NCBI RefSeq assembly: GCF_019797845.1
Contig: NZ_CP081864.1
Location: 868,001 to 932,000, forward strand
Direction of reading: 5' to 3'
Origin: Symbiopectobacterium purcellii
GTDB taxonomy: Bacteria > Pseudomonadota > Gammaproteobacteria > Enterobacterales > Enterobacteriaceae
Length of the DNA stretch: 64,000 nucleotides
Shown piece by piece: positions 1-9,569 of the stretch. The translations under genes were made by a program, and so were the position numbers. Numbering within the stretch: position 1 is the stretch's first letter; each line of letters begins with the position of its first letter. The notes beneath the pieces are model-generated. The model was not told the origin of the DNA. It ran no database searches and saw only the letters and a program-made list of their open reading frames with translations.

Positions 1-166
1 GTCCTAAGAGCGGAGGCTAGGGAGAGAGGGCTCAGAGCAGGTTATTAAGCTGCTAAAGCGTAGTTTTCGTCGTTTGCGACTATTTTTTTGCGGCTTTTTA
101 CGAGGCAAACCGCCCCTCGGCATGCTCCTAAGGCTACACAATCCCGTCGAATCCAGAATCAGCCCC
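1..166 (-). ncRNA. ssrA: tmRNA (ssrA), 5' part, cut by window edge
   Basis: Transfer-messenger RNA that rescues stalled ribosomes with SmpB. Read on the minus strand, the 5' end begins GGGGCTGATTCTGGATTCGA at 166, the conserved tRNA-like acceptor start. The tag reading frame runs from 77 down to 48 and encodes ANDENYALAA, followed by two UAA codons at 47-42. The 3' half, including the TψC arm and CCA end, lies outside the window. It sits directly downstream of smpB, the usual enterobacterial arrangement. Confidence 0.97.
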
Positions 167-178
167 AAGTACTTCAGT

Positions 179-184
179 AGTATA
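179..184 (-). promoter_or_regulatory. -10 element of the ssrA promoter
   Basis: On the minus strand TATACT lies about 13 bases before the mature tmRNA 5' end, fitting a sigma-70 -10 hexamer. No good -35 is obvious in the short gap to smpB. Confidence 0.5.
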
Positions 185-211
185 ACAGAACCGTGACGCC
201 CTAATCCACTG

Positions 212-694
212 TTAGCGGTTGGCGTTTTTCATGATGCGTGCTTTGTCTGTTTGCCACTCGCGCTCTTTGATATCAGAACGTTTGTCGTGCTCTTTCTTGC
301 CTTTGGCAACGCCAATCTTTATTTTTGACCAGGCGTTCTTCCAATACAGCGAAAGCGCGACCACCGTGTAACTTTCACGATTAACCCGTCCGTAGAGTGA
401 ATCTAGCTCGCGCTTGTTCAGCAACAGTTTACGGGTGCGTGTAGGGTCACAAACCACGTGGCTTGACGAGGCCAGTAATGGCTGAAAGGTAGCACCAAAC
501 AGAAAAGCCTCCCCACTGTGCAACAGTACATAGCTGTCGCTGATGTTGGCCTTACCTGCGCGTAGTGATTTTACTTCCCATCCTTGCAACGCCAATCCCG
601 CTTCGAACTCTTCTTCAATGAAGTATTCGTGGCGAGCACGCTTGTTTTGCGCAATGGTGGCGGAGCCGGGTTTATAAGCTTTTTTCTTTGTCAT
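212..694 (-). CDS. smpB: SsrA-binding protein SmpB
   Basis: Small basic protein that binds the tRNA-like domain of tmRNA and places it in the A site of stalled ribosomes. The 160-residue length equals that of E. coli SmpB. The N-terminal half carries the family core, including the segment [19 protein letters not shown]. The C-terminal tail is very basic ([17 protein letters not shown]), as expected for the part that enters the mRNA channel. It lies just upstream of ssrA and is divergent from ratA, with about 155 bases between the two starts. Confidence 0.98.
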   Translation of the reverse strand: MTKKKAYKPGSATIAQNKRARHEYFIEEEFEAGLALQGWEVKSLRAGKANISDSYVLLHSGEAFLFGATFQPLLASSSHVVCDPTRTRKLLLNKRELDSLYGRVNRESYTVVALSLYWKNAWSKIKIGVAKGKKEHDKRSDIKEREWQTDKARIMKNANR

Positions 695-849
695 AGTGTC
701 GTCATTATACCGGATGTTAAGGGGAAAGACATCACTGCCGCATCAGCGAACGTGCGTTGAGGAAGGGATGCGATCGCCGCCTCAGAATTTTTACCATCCG
801 GGCCATCGGTGCTATTATTCCGCGCGTTTGAAGTTATACGGAAAAAGCC

Positions 850-1284
850 ATGCCCAAGATTAGCCGCTCTGCACTGGTGCCCTACAGCGCGCAACAAATG
901 TACCAGTTAGTGAATGATGTCGCCTCCTATTCCCAGTTTTTGCCGGGTTGTACCGGGAGCCGCGTTATTGCTGCCAGCGCTGAAGAGATGACGGCCGCCG
1001 TCGATGTCTCCAAAGCTGGGATCAGCAAAACCTTTACCACGCGCAATACACTCACTGATAGTCAATGCATCAGTATGCAGTTGGTTGATGGTCCGTTCCG
1101 TCAACTGAGTGGCGATTGGCGCTTTATTCCTTTAAGTGCCGATGCTTGCAAGGTGGAACTGCATCTTGATTTCGAGTTCACCAATGCGTTGATCGAATTG
1201 GCTTTTGGCAAGGTGTTTAAAGAGCTGGCAAGTAATATGGTGCAGGCCTTCACCCTGCGCGCCAAAGAGGTATACCGTGCCTGA
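850..1284 (+). CDS. ratA: RatA, START/polyketide-cyclase-like protein
   Basis: Member of the RatA/Coq10 family with a single START-like fold. E. coli RatA was described as a toxin that binds 50S subunits and blocks 70S formation; homologues act in ubiquinone binding and transport, so the role is not settled. The 144-residue protein begins [20 protein letters not shown] and contains FLPGCTGSR and [15 protein letters not shown], all family hallmarks. Its end overlaps the rnfH start by 8 bases, so the two are probably translated together. Confidence 0.95.
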   Translation: MPKISRSALVPYSAQQMYQLVNDVASYSQFLPGCTGSRVIAASAEEMTAAVDVSKAGISKTFTTRNTLTDSQCISMQLVDGPFRQLSGDWRFIPLSADACKVELHLDFEFTNALIELAFGKVFKELASNMVQAFTLRAKEVYRA

Positions 1285-1561
1285 AATCCGTGTCGATGTG
1301 GTATATGCACTGCCAGAACGGCAGTATGTGCGGTCCGTGACGGTGGAAGAGGGCGCAACGGTGGAGCAGGCTATTATCGCCTCAGGGTTGCTGACATTGC
1401 GTACCGATATCGATTTGCAGGTTAACAAAGTCGGGATCTTTAGTCGGGCGGCCCGTTTGATGGACGCGGTCACTGAGGGCGATCGTATAGAAATCTATCG
1501 CCCGTTGATTGCTGATCCTAAAGAATTACGCCGCCAGCGTGCGGAGCGCTCAAAAAAATAA
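1277..1561 (+). CDS. rnfH: RnfH (RatB) family ubiquitin-like protein
   Basis: Small beta-grasp protein of the RnfH family (UPF0125), biochemical role unknown. I chose the GTG start at 1277, giving 94 residues that begin [17 protein letters not shown] as in relatives; an upstream ATG at 1205 in the same frame only runs antisense to protein logic inside ratA. The C-terminus is basic ([12 protein letters not shown]). It forms a two-gene unit with ratA, the standard enterobacterial pair. Confidence 0.93.
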   Translation: MPEIRVDVVYALPERQYVRSVTVEEGATVEQAIIASGLLTLRTDIDLQVNKVGIFSRAARLMDAVTEGDRIEIYRPLIADPKELRRQRAERSKK

Positions 1562-1582
1562 GGCACATTCTGTGCCTTATTA
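1558..1582. terminator. bidirectional terminator between rnfH and bamE
   Basis: Perfect stem of 11 bases (AATAAGGCACA / TGTGCCTTATT) with a 3-base loop, lying at the convergent ends of rnfH and bamE. A-runs before and T-rich bases after allow use in both directions. Confidence 0.8.
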
Positions 1583-1608
1583 TGCGTGCATTGATCACCA
1601 CACCACTG

Positions 1609-1944
1609 TCAATTCAGCGTCGGTTGATTTTTCACGTTGGTCAAAATGCCATCCTGGCTGAAGGTCAGCGTCAGCGTTTGCTGTTTTACCGCCTCATGCC
1701 CAGGTTGCTGACGGAAAACGTAGAACCAGGTGTCACTGCCAAAGGGATCTTGCATCATCGGCGTACCCAATGTGTAGGCAACCTGTTGCTTGGTCATACC
1801 GGTGTAGATTTTTGCCACATCAGCCGGTGCCAGATAGTTCCCTTGGTTGATATCTGGACGATAAACCAGTCTTTCCAGCGTAGAACAACCGGCGGTCAGC
1901 ATAACAACCATCGCGGCGATGACGGTCAGCGTTTTACAGCGCAT
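1609..1944 (-). CDS. bamE: Outer membrane assembly lipoprotein BamE (SmpA)
   Basis: Lipoprotein subunit of the BAM complex, which folds beta-barrel proteins into the outer membrane. Starting at 1944 gives 111 residues with a signal peptide and the lipobox LTAG-C at about residue 20. The SmpA/OmlA fold follows, with [19 protein letters not shown] and [11 protein letters not shown] longer frame reaches 2040, but those 32 residues have no signal-peptide character. It sits between rnfH and recN, as in E. coli. Confidence 0.97.
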   Translation of the reverse strand: MRCKTLTVIAAMVVMLTAGCSTLERLVYRPDINQGNYLAPADVAKIYTGMTKQQVAYTLGTPMMQDPFGSDTWFYVFRQQPGHEAVKQQTLTLTFSQDGILTNVKNQPTLN

Positions 1945-2128
1945 AGTAAATACATTCCTTAAGGGCATAGGTTGCCGATGATAATAGACCTTGCCTGTCT
2001 TGAAAACCGGCAAGGCGCTTGTATGACCACCGGAATGCAAAAAAGTTGATTATTTTTGCCTGAACGCCAACGGTTACAGCGGTAAAACGTACCTAATTAG
2101 CCATGGTTCGCGATGCCTGCTGCGGTTT

Positions 2129-3790
2129 TTACGCAGCCAGTAACTCTTTGGCGTTCGCTAATGTGTTTTTGGTGACTGCGCTGCCCCCCAACAAACGAGC
2201 CAACTCTTGCAGCCGTGCGCGTTTATCCAGCGGTTGCATTAGCGTTTCAGTGGCAGCACCGTCGGTATGTTTGCTGACAAAGAAGTGTTGATGACCGCAT
2301 CCGGCAACTTGCGGTAGGTGTGTCACACACATCACCTGCGTGGATGTGCCGAGTTGACGCAGCATTTTGCCGACAATTGCGGCTGTCGGGCCACTGATGC
2401 CCACATCCACTTCGTCGAAAATCAGCGCTGGAGTATCCATTTTACGCGCTGTGATCACCTGAATAATCAATGCGATGCGGGATAGCTCGCCGCCGGAGGC
2501 GATCTTCGCCAGAGCCTGATGTGGTTGACCGGGGTTAGTCGTGACCAGAAATGCGATGCTGTCTGCACCATAGGCTGTCAGGCGTTCTGGCGAAAATTCC
2601 ACTTCGATGGAGAAGTGGCCGTGCGGCATGGCGAGTTCATGCATCTGTGCCGTAATCAACTGAGACAGTTCATGCGCATGGTGTTGACGGCGGGTATGTA
2701 ACTGCTCCGCTGCGTGCAGCGCCTGTTGGTGATATTCGCTGACGGCCAGACTGAGTGTGGCGTGATTGCTCTCTTGTTCTACCAGTTGCTGCTGTTCATC
2801 CAACAGTTGCTGATAGAATGCTGGCAGGTTTTCCGGGGCAACGTGATGTTTCCGCGCCAGCGCCATTTGGCGTGACAAGCGCTGCTCCAGCTCATAGAGT
2901 CGGGTCGGATCGAGATCCGTTTGTTCGCTGTAGTGGCGCAATTCCTCACTGGCTTCACTGATCTGAATACTGGCTTCTTCCAGCATATTCAGTACGCTAC
3001 CCAGTTTTTCATCCAGAGTAACGAGTTCACCGAGCTGGTGTTTTGCGCTGTGGAGCATGCTCATGATGTTCTGATCGTCGTTTTCGCTGAGCAGTTGCAA
3101 TGCATGCTGGCTGAGCGACAGCCGTTGGCTGCTGTTAGCCAGCCGTTTGTATTCGATGTCAATTTGCTCGTATTCGCCGGGCTGTGGGGCAAATTCTTTC
3201 AGCTCTTTGAGTTGGTATTGCAACAGTTCACGTCGTGCTTCACGTTCAATATTCGCTTGTTGCAACTGTGCCAGATCGCGGCAGCTTTGGTGCCACTGTT
3301 GCCAGATTTGTTGCATGGCAGTAAGCAGTTGCGGTTCGTCTGCGTAGGCATCCAGCAGATGGCGTTGATGTTCAGGTTTGAGCAGCAACTGATGAGCGTG
3401 CTGTCCATGCAGTTGGATCAGGTGCTGACCGAGCTCACGCAACTGCGATAATGGCACGGCGGTGCCGTTGATAAATCCGCGTGAGCGCCCGTCTGCACTG
3501 ATCACTCGGCGCAGCAGGCACTCGTTGCTGTCATCGAGTTGGTTTTGCTCCAGCCATGCGCGTGCCGCAGGGGTGTCGCTGAGGGCGAAACGGGCACAGA
3601 TATCAGCGCGCTGTGCGCCGGGGCGCACCATGCTGGCGTCAGAGCGGTTGCCCAGACACAGGCCCAATGCATCAATCGCGATGGATTTGCCCGCGCCGGT
3701 TTCACCGGTGATAACGCTCATCCCTGATTGAAAATCAATTTCTAACTCACGTACGATAGCGAAATGACTGATAGTGAGCTGCGCCAGCAT
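2129..3790 (-). CDS. recN: DNA repair protein RecN
   Basis: SMC-like ATPase that gathers and repairs broken DNA ends; induced early in the SOS response. At 553 residues it matches E. coli RecN. The Walker A motif GETGAGKS is at residues 29-36, a long central coiled coil is rich in Gln, Leu and Glu, and the C-terminal signature ([11 protein letters not shown]) precedes the Walker B motif [13 protein letters not shown] strong LexA box lies just upstream, so SOS control is expected. Confidence 0.98.
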   Translation of the reverse strand: MLAQLTISHFAIVRELEIDFQSGMSVITGETGAGKSIAIDALGLCLGNRSDASMVRPGAQRADICARFALSDTPAARAWLEQNQLDDSNECLLRRVISADGRSRGFINGTAVPLSQLRELGQHLIQLHGQHAHQLLLKPEHQRHLLDAYADEPQLLTAMQQIWQQWHQSCRDLAQLQQANIEREARRELLQYQLKELKEFAPQPGEYEQIDIEYKRLANSSQRLSLSQHALQLLSENDDQNIMSMLHSAKHQLGELVTLDEKLGSVLNMLEEASIQISEASEELRHYSEQTDLDPTRLYELEQRLSRQMALARKHHVAPENLPAFYQQLLDEQQQLVEQESNHATLSLAVSEYHQQALHAAEQLHTRRQHHAHELSQLITAQMHELAMPHGHFSIEVEFSPERLTAYGADSIAFLVTTNPGQPHQALAKIASGGELSRIALIIQVITARKMDTPALIFDEVDVGISGPTAAIVGKMLRQLGTSTQVMCVTHLPQVAGCGHQHFFVSKHTDGAATETLMQPLDKRARLQELARLLGGSAVTKNTLANAKELLAA

Positions 3791-3816
3791 GAATCACCTT
3801 CCTGTATGTAACAATA

Positions 3817-3836
3817 GACTGTAATTGCATACAGTA
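3817..3836. promoter_or_regulatory. LexA (SOS) box of recN
   Basis: The 16-base core CTGT-N8-ACAG at 3819-3834 matches the LexA consensus exactly, with an AT-rich centre. It overlaps a minus-strand -10 (TATACT, 3833-3838), so LexA would block RNA polymerase. A weaker half-matching site, CTGTATGTAACAATAG, lies at 3802-3817 closer to the gene; E. coli recN also has several boxes. Confidence 0.9.
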
Positions 3837-3877
3837 TAATGCCGTTTTTTAACCAGTAAAGTGGCCAGCGCGAAATT

Positions 3878-4756
3878 TTAAAATAATTTTTTTGACCACC
3901 CTAATTTTGTGCTTAGTGTATTGAAATAGCTGTAGTTTTCTGGGTGTATCAAATTTAACGAGTATTGGCTGCGGGTAATCAGTACCTCTTCCCCTTCCTG
4001 TACTGGCAGGGTTATCTGGCTATCACAACTCAACTCCAGATCGTGGGTGATATGAGAAAATTTCAGACGGATGGTGCTGCTGCTGTTTATCACCAGTGGG
4101 CGCGCTGAAAGCGTATGGGGAAACATTGGTACCAGTGCGATAGCATCCAGTGTCGGTGTCAGGATGGGGCCGCCACCGGAAAGCGAGTAAGCGGTGGAAC
4201 CGGTTGGTGTTGAGATAATCAGGCCGTCCGAACGTTGGGAAAAGGCGAAACGATCGTCAATATAGACTTCGAACTCAATCATATGGGCGACTTTACCGGG
4301 GTGCAGTACCACTTCATTGATCGCCGTGCTGGTGCTGTCTGGTTGATTACGACGGCAGACGTGCGCTTCCAGCATAAAGCGCCGTTCGCTCAGGTAGCGT
4401 CCTTCCAGCACCTCGGTAAGCTGCTGCTGCGCCTGATCGGGATCGAGATCGGTCAGGAAACCGAGATTTCCCCGGTTGACGCCAATCACATCAATGTCAT
4501 AGCGAGAGAGCACGCGCGCGGCACCTAACATGTTGCCATCGCCGCCTACCACCACGGCCAAATCGGCTTGCAGGCCGATCTCCGCCAGACTGCCAGTCAG
4601 CGCGTCGGGCAAGTTTAGCTCGTGGGCGATATGCTGCTCGAGCATCACTTGGTAGCCCTTGCCGTGTAGCCAGTGATACAACATCTCATGTGTCGCCAGT
4701 GCCGTGGGGTGGCGCGGGTGGCCCACAATGCCAATGCAATTGAACTGTTTCGTCAT
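3878..4756 (-). CDS. nadK: NAD kinase
   Basis: Phosphorylates NAD+ to NADP+ in the cytoplasm. The start at 4756 gives 292 residues, the E. coli length, beginning [20 protein letters not shown]. The GGDGN motif is at residues 71-75; [13 protein letters not shown] and the [12 protein letters not shown] loop are present, as is the C-terminus [11 protein letters not shown]. The frame continues open upstream to 5038, but that extension overlaps grpE and resembles nothing. It is divergent from grpE and precedes recN, as in E. coli. Confidence 0.98.
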   Translation of the reverse strand: MTKQFNCIGIVGHPRHPTALATHEMLYHWLHGKGYQVMLEQHIAHELNLPDALTGSLAEIGLQADLAVVVGGDGNMLGAARVLSRYDIDVIGVNRGNLGFLTDLDPDQAQQQLTEVLEGRYLSERRFMLEAHVCRRNQPDSTSTAINEVVLHPGKVAHMIEFEVYIDDRFAFSQRSDGLIISTPTGSTAYSLSGGGPILTPTLDAIALVPMFPHTLSARPLVINSSSTIRLKFSHITHDLELSCDSQITLPVQEGEEVLITRSQYSLNLIHPENYSYFNTLSTKLGWSKKLF

Positions 4757-4823
4757 CGTTATGCTTTTCCTTACCCTGAGCCGCCCGGTATCACGAAATC
4801 TGTCGGTATATGTGACTACTTCT

Positions 4824-4849
4824 CTTGAATCCCCGGTTTTCATCCCCAT
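4824..4849 (+). promoter_or_regulatory. Sigma-32 heat-shock promoter of grpE
   Basis: CTTGAA at 4824-4829 and CCCCAT at 4844-4849 with a 14-base spacer match the RpoH consensus, about 45 bases before the grpE start. Confidence 0.88.
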
Positions 4850-4894
4850 AATAAGCGAACAAGCGAGATGAATGCTAAAACCGCGGAGAATTTC

Positions 4895-5482
4895 ATGAGT
4901 AGTAAAGAACAGAAGTCGCCTGACGAGCAAGTCGTAGATCAAATGGAAGCGGAACAGGGGCAACATGCGGAAGTGGAACCTGCAACGACAGACGTCGCCG
5001 ATCCGCGTGATGAACGTATTGCCGAATTGGAAGCGCAACTGAACGAACTACAGCAGCGTGAGCGCGATACCGTGCTGCGCGCGCGTGCCGAAACGGACAA
5101 TATCCGCCGTCGCGCTGAAATGGATGTGGAAAAAGCGCACAAATTTGCGCTGGAAAAATTTGCGGGTGAAATGCTGCCCGTGATTGATAACCTCGAACGT
5201 TCACTGGATGCCGCCGATCGCAGTAATGAGTCCCTTGCCTCGTTGATTGAGGGTGTGGAACTGACGCTGAAATCGTTGCTGGATGCCGTGCGCAAGTTTG
5301 GTATCGAGGTGGTGGGTGACGTGAACGTGCCGTTTAACCCGGAAGTGCACCAGGCCATGACCATGCTGGAATCGGCCGACCATGCACCTAATTCCGTCAT
5401 GATGGTGATGCAAAAAGGTTACACCCTGAACGGCCGCTTGCTGCGTCCCGCCATGGTTGCCATTTCCAAAGCGAAGGGCTGA
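4895..5482 (+). CDS. grpE: Nucleotide exchange factor GrpE
   Basis: Releases ADP from DnaK in the heat-shock chaperone cycle and acts as a homodimer. I place the start at 4895 ([12 protein letters not shown]), preceded by GGAG, giving 195 residues; an in-frame ATG at 4868 would add nine residues not found in the family. An acidic N-terminus and long helix lead into the conserved block [19 protein letters not shown], and the C-terminal beta-wing contains [10 protein letters not shown] and [15 protein letters not shown] sigma-32 promoter precedes it and a strong terminator follows. Confidence 0.97.
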   Translation: MSSKEQKSPDEQVVDQMEAEQGQHAEVEPATTDVADPRDERIAELEAQLNELQQRERDTVLRARAETDNIRRRAEMDVEKAHKFALEKFAGEMLPVIDNLERSLDAADRSNESLASLIEGVELTLKSLLDAVRKFGIEVVGDVNVPFNPEVHQAMTMLESADHAPNSVMMVMQKGYTLNGRLLRPAMVAISKAKG

Positions 5483-5540
5483 TTTCCCTGAGCGACCCGC
5501 GCGTGCCGTGAAGGCAGGCGTAACAAATTGAAATCAATAA

Positions 5541-5573
5541 AAACCCCAAGTGACTTTACCTTGGGGTTTTTTG
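5541..5573 (+). terminator. Rho-independent terminator of grpE
   Basis: Stem CCCCAAG / CTTGGGG with a 9-base loop, followed by six T residues, about 60 bases after the grpE stop. Confidence 0.9.
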
Positions 5574-5742
5574 TTTATATTTTGTTAACAATATGGCGCA
5601 GATCACATTTACAGTAATGTGCACGTGCTGGGGCGGTGATAGCAGAGAGGTCATCGTGAACCTATCAGGCTAAACGTATCTCCCTGCTAAATATGTTGGT
5701 TTTAGCTATTGCAGCAATCCGTTTTACCACTCCAAATGCACT

Positions 5743-5757
5743 TGATAATCATTATCA
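5743..5757. promoter_or_regulatory. Fur box upstream of mntH
   Basis: TGATAAT-C-ATTATCA is a perfect 7-1-7 inverted repeat matching the Fur core, 46 bases before the mntH start. The 220-base gap between the grpE terminator and mntH shows no clear MntR palindrome to my eye. Confidence 0.85.
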
Positions 5758-5802
5758 CTCATGACAGAGTGAATCATTATAGAGGTAATAAAGGGCCATT
5801 GT

Positions 5803-7041
5803 ATGCCGGGAAGCCGAGTGATAGAGACTGCCAGCCGCACGTCAAGGAAGCTTAAACTTTCCCTGATGGGGCCCGCATTTATAGCGGCGATTGGCTATAT
5901 CGATCCAGGTAACTTCGCCACCAATATTCAATCAGGGGCGGCCTACGGTTATCAATTGCTGTGGGTGGTGGTATGGGCCAACCTGATGGCGATGCTGATC
6001 CAGTTGCTTTCTGCCAAACTGGGGATTGCCACCGGAAAAAATCTGGCTGAGCACATTCGCGATCGTTTCCCTCGCCCTGCGGTGTGGGCCTATTGGGTGC
6101 AGGCGGAGATCATCGCCATGGCAACCGATTTGGCTGAGTTTATCGGTGCTGCCATCGGCTTTAAGTTGCTGTTGGGGGTTTCTCTGCTTGAGGGCGCGAT
6201 ACTGACCGGTATTGCGACCTTCCTGATTCTTGCACTGCAACAGCGTGGTCAAAAGCCGCTGGAGATGATTATCGGCGGACTGCTGCTGTTTGTCGCTGCT
6301 GCGTATATTGTCGAACTGATCTTCTCGCGTCCTGAAATGGCCTCGCTGGTGCGTGGTATGGCGGTGCCGCAGTTGCCCACCTCGGATGCGGTGTTGCTGG
6401 CCGCTGGGGTGTTGGGCGCCACCATTATGCCGCATGTGATTTACCTGCACTCTTCATTGACCCAGCAAGGTGAAGACCACACCCGTGCCGAACGCTATGC
6501 TGCGACCAAGATTGACGTAGCAGTGGCGATGACCATTGCCGGATTCGTCAATCTGGCGATGATGGCTACCGCGGCGGCGGCGTTTCATTTTAGCGGCAAT
6601 CAGGATATCGCCGATCTGGAGCGTGCTTATCTCACCCTCGATCCACTGTTAGGGAAGGCAGCAGCGACCATTTTCGGCTTAAGCCTGGTGGCTGCGGGGC
6701 TCTCTTCTACCGTCGTGGGGACGCTGGCTGGTCAAGTGGTGATGCAGGGGTTCATCCGTTTCCATATTCCACTGTGGGTGCGGCGCACGGTCACCATGCT
6801 GCCTTCGTTTATTGTGATTATGTCCGGTATGGAACCCACTCGCGTGTTGGTGTTGAGTCAGGTGCTGCTCAGTTTTGGTATTGCGCTGGCGTTGGTACCG
6901 TTGTTGGCGTTTACCGGAAATCGGGCGTTGATGGGATGCATGGTCAACGGTCGTTGGGTTCAGAATGCTGGTAATGTAATTGTTTTTTTTGTTGTTTCTC
7001 TCAATGCCTATCTGCTGATCAGTACATTTTTCCTCAACTGA
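5803..7041 (+). CDS. mntH: NRAMP-family Mn2+/H+ symporter MntH
   Basis: Proton-coupled manganese (and ferrous iron) importer of the inner membrane. The 412 residues match E. coli MntH, with about 11 membrane segments. The two metal-site motifs are visible: DPGN at residues 34-37 in TM1 and MPH in TM6 ([13 protein letters not shown]). The family loop [19 protein letters not shown] is also present. A perfect Fur box upstream suggests iron-dependent repression. It stands alone between grpE and the sugar-acid locus; in E. coli mntH lies elsewhere, near nupC. Confidence 0.97.
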   Translation: MPGSRVIETASRTSRKLKLSLMGPAFIAAIGYIDPGNFATNIQSGAAYGYQLLWVVVWANLMAMLIQLLSAKLGIATGKNLAEHIRDRFPRPAVWAYWVQAEIIAMATDLAEFIGAAIGFKLLLGVSLLEGAILTGIATFLILALQQRGQKPLEMIIGGLLLFVAAAYIVELIFSRPEMASLVRGMAVPQLPTSDAVLLAAGVLGATIMPHVIYLHSSLTQQGEDHTRAERYAATKIDVAVAMTIAGFVNLAMMATAAAAFHFSGNQDIADLERAYLTLDPLLGKAAATIFGLSLVAAGLSSTVVGTLAGQVVMQGFIRFHIPLWVRRTVTMLPSFIVIMSGMEPTRVLVLSQVLLSFGIALALVPLLAFTGNRALMGCMVNGRWVQNAGNVIVFFVVSLNAYLLISTFFLN

Positions 7042-7202
7042 TACGGCATAATATTTCTCACGTCTAACGGATTGTCGTCACAATAAATGTGATGGCAGTC
7101 CATTTTTTTTATCAAAAGGCTGGCGCTCATTTTTCCTCCTCTCTATTATCTGGATCATTAATACGAACAGCGTTCTCATATGCGAACAGTGAGGGGTGAG
7201 AG

Positions 7203-8357
7203 ATGCCAACTTTTGATTACAGTAATCCCGTCAAATTTCATTTTGGGTTAGGACGACACAAGCAAGTGGGCGACATTGCCCATCCTTACGGTAAAAAGGC
7301 GCTGCTAGTGGCGTCAGACAGTTCCAAACCCACCGGGCAGTTGCAGGCGGTGCAGCAGTCGCTGACGGAAGCGGGCGTCGCATTTGTGGTTTACGATCGC
7401 TTTATGCAGAACCCGCTGTCCACGCTGGTGGCTGAAGGGGCGCAGGTCGCTGCCGATGAAGGATGCGATCTGGTGATTGGTCTGGGCGGCGGCAGCGCGA
7501 TGGACATGGCGAAAGGGATTGCCTTTTCTGCGGTCAATGAAGGTAGCATCTGGGATTACGTGTTTGGTCGTAAAGTTGGCACCCGGGCGTTGCCGATCAT
7601 CCTTATCCCAACGACCGCAGGCACCGGCAGTGAAGCTAACCGCACCGCAGTATTCACCAACCCGGAAACCAATGACAAGAAAGGCTTGGTGAATCCGCTC
7701 ATCTACCCGAAGGCGGCCATTATCGATCCTGAATTGATGCTGACTCTGCCAAAACGCGTGATCGCCGGGCCGGGAGCCGACGTGCTGTTCCATGCTCTTG
7801 AATCTTTCATTTCCAAGAATGCCACGCCGTTCAGCGAAATGCTGTCCCTGCGCGCGATTGAGCTGATTGCGCAGAACCTGCCGCTGGTCTATGACGATGT
7901 CACCAACGTCGCCGCCTGGGAGAATGTTACGCTGGCCAGTTCCCTGGCAGGCATGGCAATTGACTGTGCTGGCACCACGCTGCCGCACGCGTTGCAGCAT
8001 CCGATGGGCGGCCTGCTGGATGTGGTGCACGCGGAAGGTATCGCGGCCATTTATAAGCCCTTTATGGAATATACCTGGCCTGCGGCGCCGGAGAAATTTG
8101 CCGCTATCGCCAAAGCCATGGGCGTGGATACGCGTGACATGAGTCAGGAGCAGGCAGCGGAAAGCAGCGTGGCAGCGGTTCATCAATTCCTGACCGGCAT
8201 TAATATGGTACCTACGCTGACGCAATTGGGCGTTAGAGAAGAGCACTTCGATTGGCTGATTAATAATGTATTAACCACCATGAAATTCGTGCTGTCGAAT
8301 AATCCACGTGTACCCGACGGAGAAAAAATTCGGGAAATTTATCAGGGCTGCTTGTAA
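7203..8357 (+). CDS. Iron-containing (type III) alcohol dehydrogenase
   Basis: NAD(P)-dependent dehydrogenase of the Fe-ADH family, closest in feel to butanol-dehydrogenase/YqhD-like proteins. The 384 residues carry the nucleotide motif GGGS at 95-98 and four likely metal ligands: D193, H197, H262 and H276 (in GADVLFHALE, LPHALQHPMG and DVVHAEG). A GAGGGGTGAG ribosome site precedes the ATG. It is the first gene of a co-directional sugar-acid locus, so it probably oxidises or reduces a sugar, sugar acid or aldehyde made there. The substrate cannot be read from the sequence. Confidence 0.9.
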   Translation: MPTFDYSNPVKFHFGLGRHKQVGDIAHPYGKKALLVASDSSKPTGQLQAVQQSLTEAGVAFVVYDRFMQNPLSTLVAEGAQVAADEGCDLVIGLGGGSAMDMAKGIAFSAVNEGSIWDYVFGRKVGTRALPIILIPTTAGTGSEANRTAVFTNPETNDKKGLVNPLIYPKAAIIDPELMLTLPKRVIAGPGADVLFHALESFISKNATPFSEMLSLRAIELIAQNLPLVYDDVTNVAAWENVTLASSLAGMAIDCAGTTLPHALQHPMGGLLDVVHAEGIAAIYKPFMEYTWPAAPEKFAAIAKAMGVDTRDMSQEQAAESSVAAVHQFLTGINMVPTLTQLGVREEHFDWLINNVLTTMKFVLSNNPRVPDGEKIREIYQGCL

Positions 8358-8538
8358 TTCTATGTGCGTTATCCACCAGGGATAAACGCTTATTTATCTG
8401 GTGCGTGGTGTCATTAATAGCAACCCGCATCAGACAATAAAAAGCTATTCCACCTGACGAGATTTTTTCGTCAGCGGACTTCTGTACCCTATTTTTGATG
8501 CCCGTTATAAATGTTATGACAATAAGAGGCTAGCGATT

Positions 8539-9555
8539 ATGTTTGTGGTTATTGATTGTGGTTCTACCAATACCCGCCTTTATCTGATCAACGATCAGGC
8601 GGTAATCAGTAAAAATGAAATTCCCGTCGGGGTAAACAGCACGGCTGCGACCGGTAATAATGCCGCGTTGAAGGAGGGCATTGCCGCTGGTTTTCAACAA
8701 CTGCTGGCGCAGGAAAGTCTGACACTCAACGATGTGCGTTTTGCCATCGCTTCAGGGATGATCACCTCTAACCTGGGGCTGGTAGAGATCCCGCACCTGA
8801 CCGCGCCGGTCAACATTGACGATCTTGCCACCTTTGCCCGTCAGTATCGCGATCCGGATATTTTCCCGGTTGATATCCCGGTGTTGTTTATTCCCGGCAT
8901 TAAAAATGCGGCTGGCAAGGGAGGTTGGGAAGGGATCGCATCGCTGGATTTAATGCGTGGTGAAGAAACACAGGCGATTGGCGTGTTGAGCCGCTATAAG
9001 CCTGCGTTGCCGTGCAGCATCATTGAGTTGGGATCGACCACCAAGCTGATTCACATTGATGCGCAAGGAAGACTGGCAGGCAGCATGACATCGCTGAGCG
9101 GTCAGGTGTATGCCGCTGTCCTGAAAGAAACCTTTATCGGCTCCAGTGTTAAAAGTGCTGATCCCCAATCTGACTGCTTCTCTGAGCAGATTGCCGATGC
9201 AGCCTACCGCAGCGTCCAGCAGAGCGGGCTGTTGCGCACCATCCTGCTGACCCGTTTTATTCAATTCTCACTGGATACCCAACCGGCGGAGCGCAAGCTG
9301 TTCTGCGAAGCAGCGATGGCGGCTGATGACATGAAACTGTTTGCCGATGCCCAACAGCAAGGGTTTGACCTGAACGGTGAGGTGATTTTTGTTGGCAACG
9401 CGCAGCGCTGCCATATCTACCAGCACATGATGAAAAAGGTGCTCGGTCTGACGCGCCCAGCGACGCTTATCACCGCGCGGGACGAGATTGACAGGCTGGT
9501 GGTGGAAGGGGCGGGCTATATCGCCGCTCGCGTTGAACTGGGGCAACAGGGCTGA
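8539..9555 (+). CDS. DgoK-family 2-keto-3-deoxy-sugar-acid kinase, copy 1
   Basis: Belongs to the DgoK family (2-dehydro-3-deoxygalactonokinase, ASKHA fold). The 338-residue protein has the phosphate-1 motif DCGSTNTRLYL at the N-terminus, SGMITSNLGLVEIPHL, FIPGIKN and MRGEETQAIG. At the usual GTH-K motif it reads ELGSTTKLIHID, so the His found in E. coli DgoK and in copy 2 is Thr here. This may mean altered specificity or a partner role. Copy 2 begins 14 bases after its stop, implying one transcript. Confidence 0.85.
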   Translation: MFVVIDCGSTNTRLYLINDQAVISKNEIPVGVNSTAATGNNAALKEGIAAGFQQLLAQESLTLNDVRFAIASGMITSNLGLVEIPHLTAPVNIDDLATFARQYRDPDIFPVDIPVLFIPGIKNAAGKGGWEGIASLDLMRGEETQAIGVLSRYKPALPCSIIELGSTTKLIHIDAQGRLAGSMTSLSGQVYAAVLKETFIGSSVKSADPQSDCFSEQIADAAYRSVQQSGLLRTILLTRFIQFSLDTQPAERKLFCEAAMAADDMKLFADAQQQGFDLNGEVIFVGNAQRCHIYQHMMKKVLGLTRPATLITARDEIDRLVVEGAGYIAARVELGQQG

Positions 9556-9569
9556 GGCAGGAGAGAAAA

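Noticed and set aside
7314..8246. 310-codon open frame antisense to the Fe-alcohol dehydrogenase gene
   Set aside because: It is a codon-bias shadow of the sense gene, His/Arg/Gln-rich with no domain or ribosome site. Similar antisense frames over recN (2921-3451) and tkt (14565-15344) were rejected for the same reason.
8454..8474. Hairpin CTGACGA-N7-TCGTCAG between the Fe-ADH and first kinase gene as a riboswitch
   Set aside because: A single simple stem with a T-rich loop and no conserved aptamer-like sequence; it may be a weak attenuator or operator.
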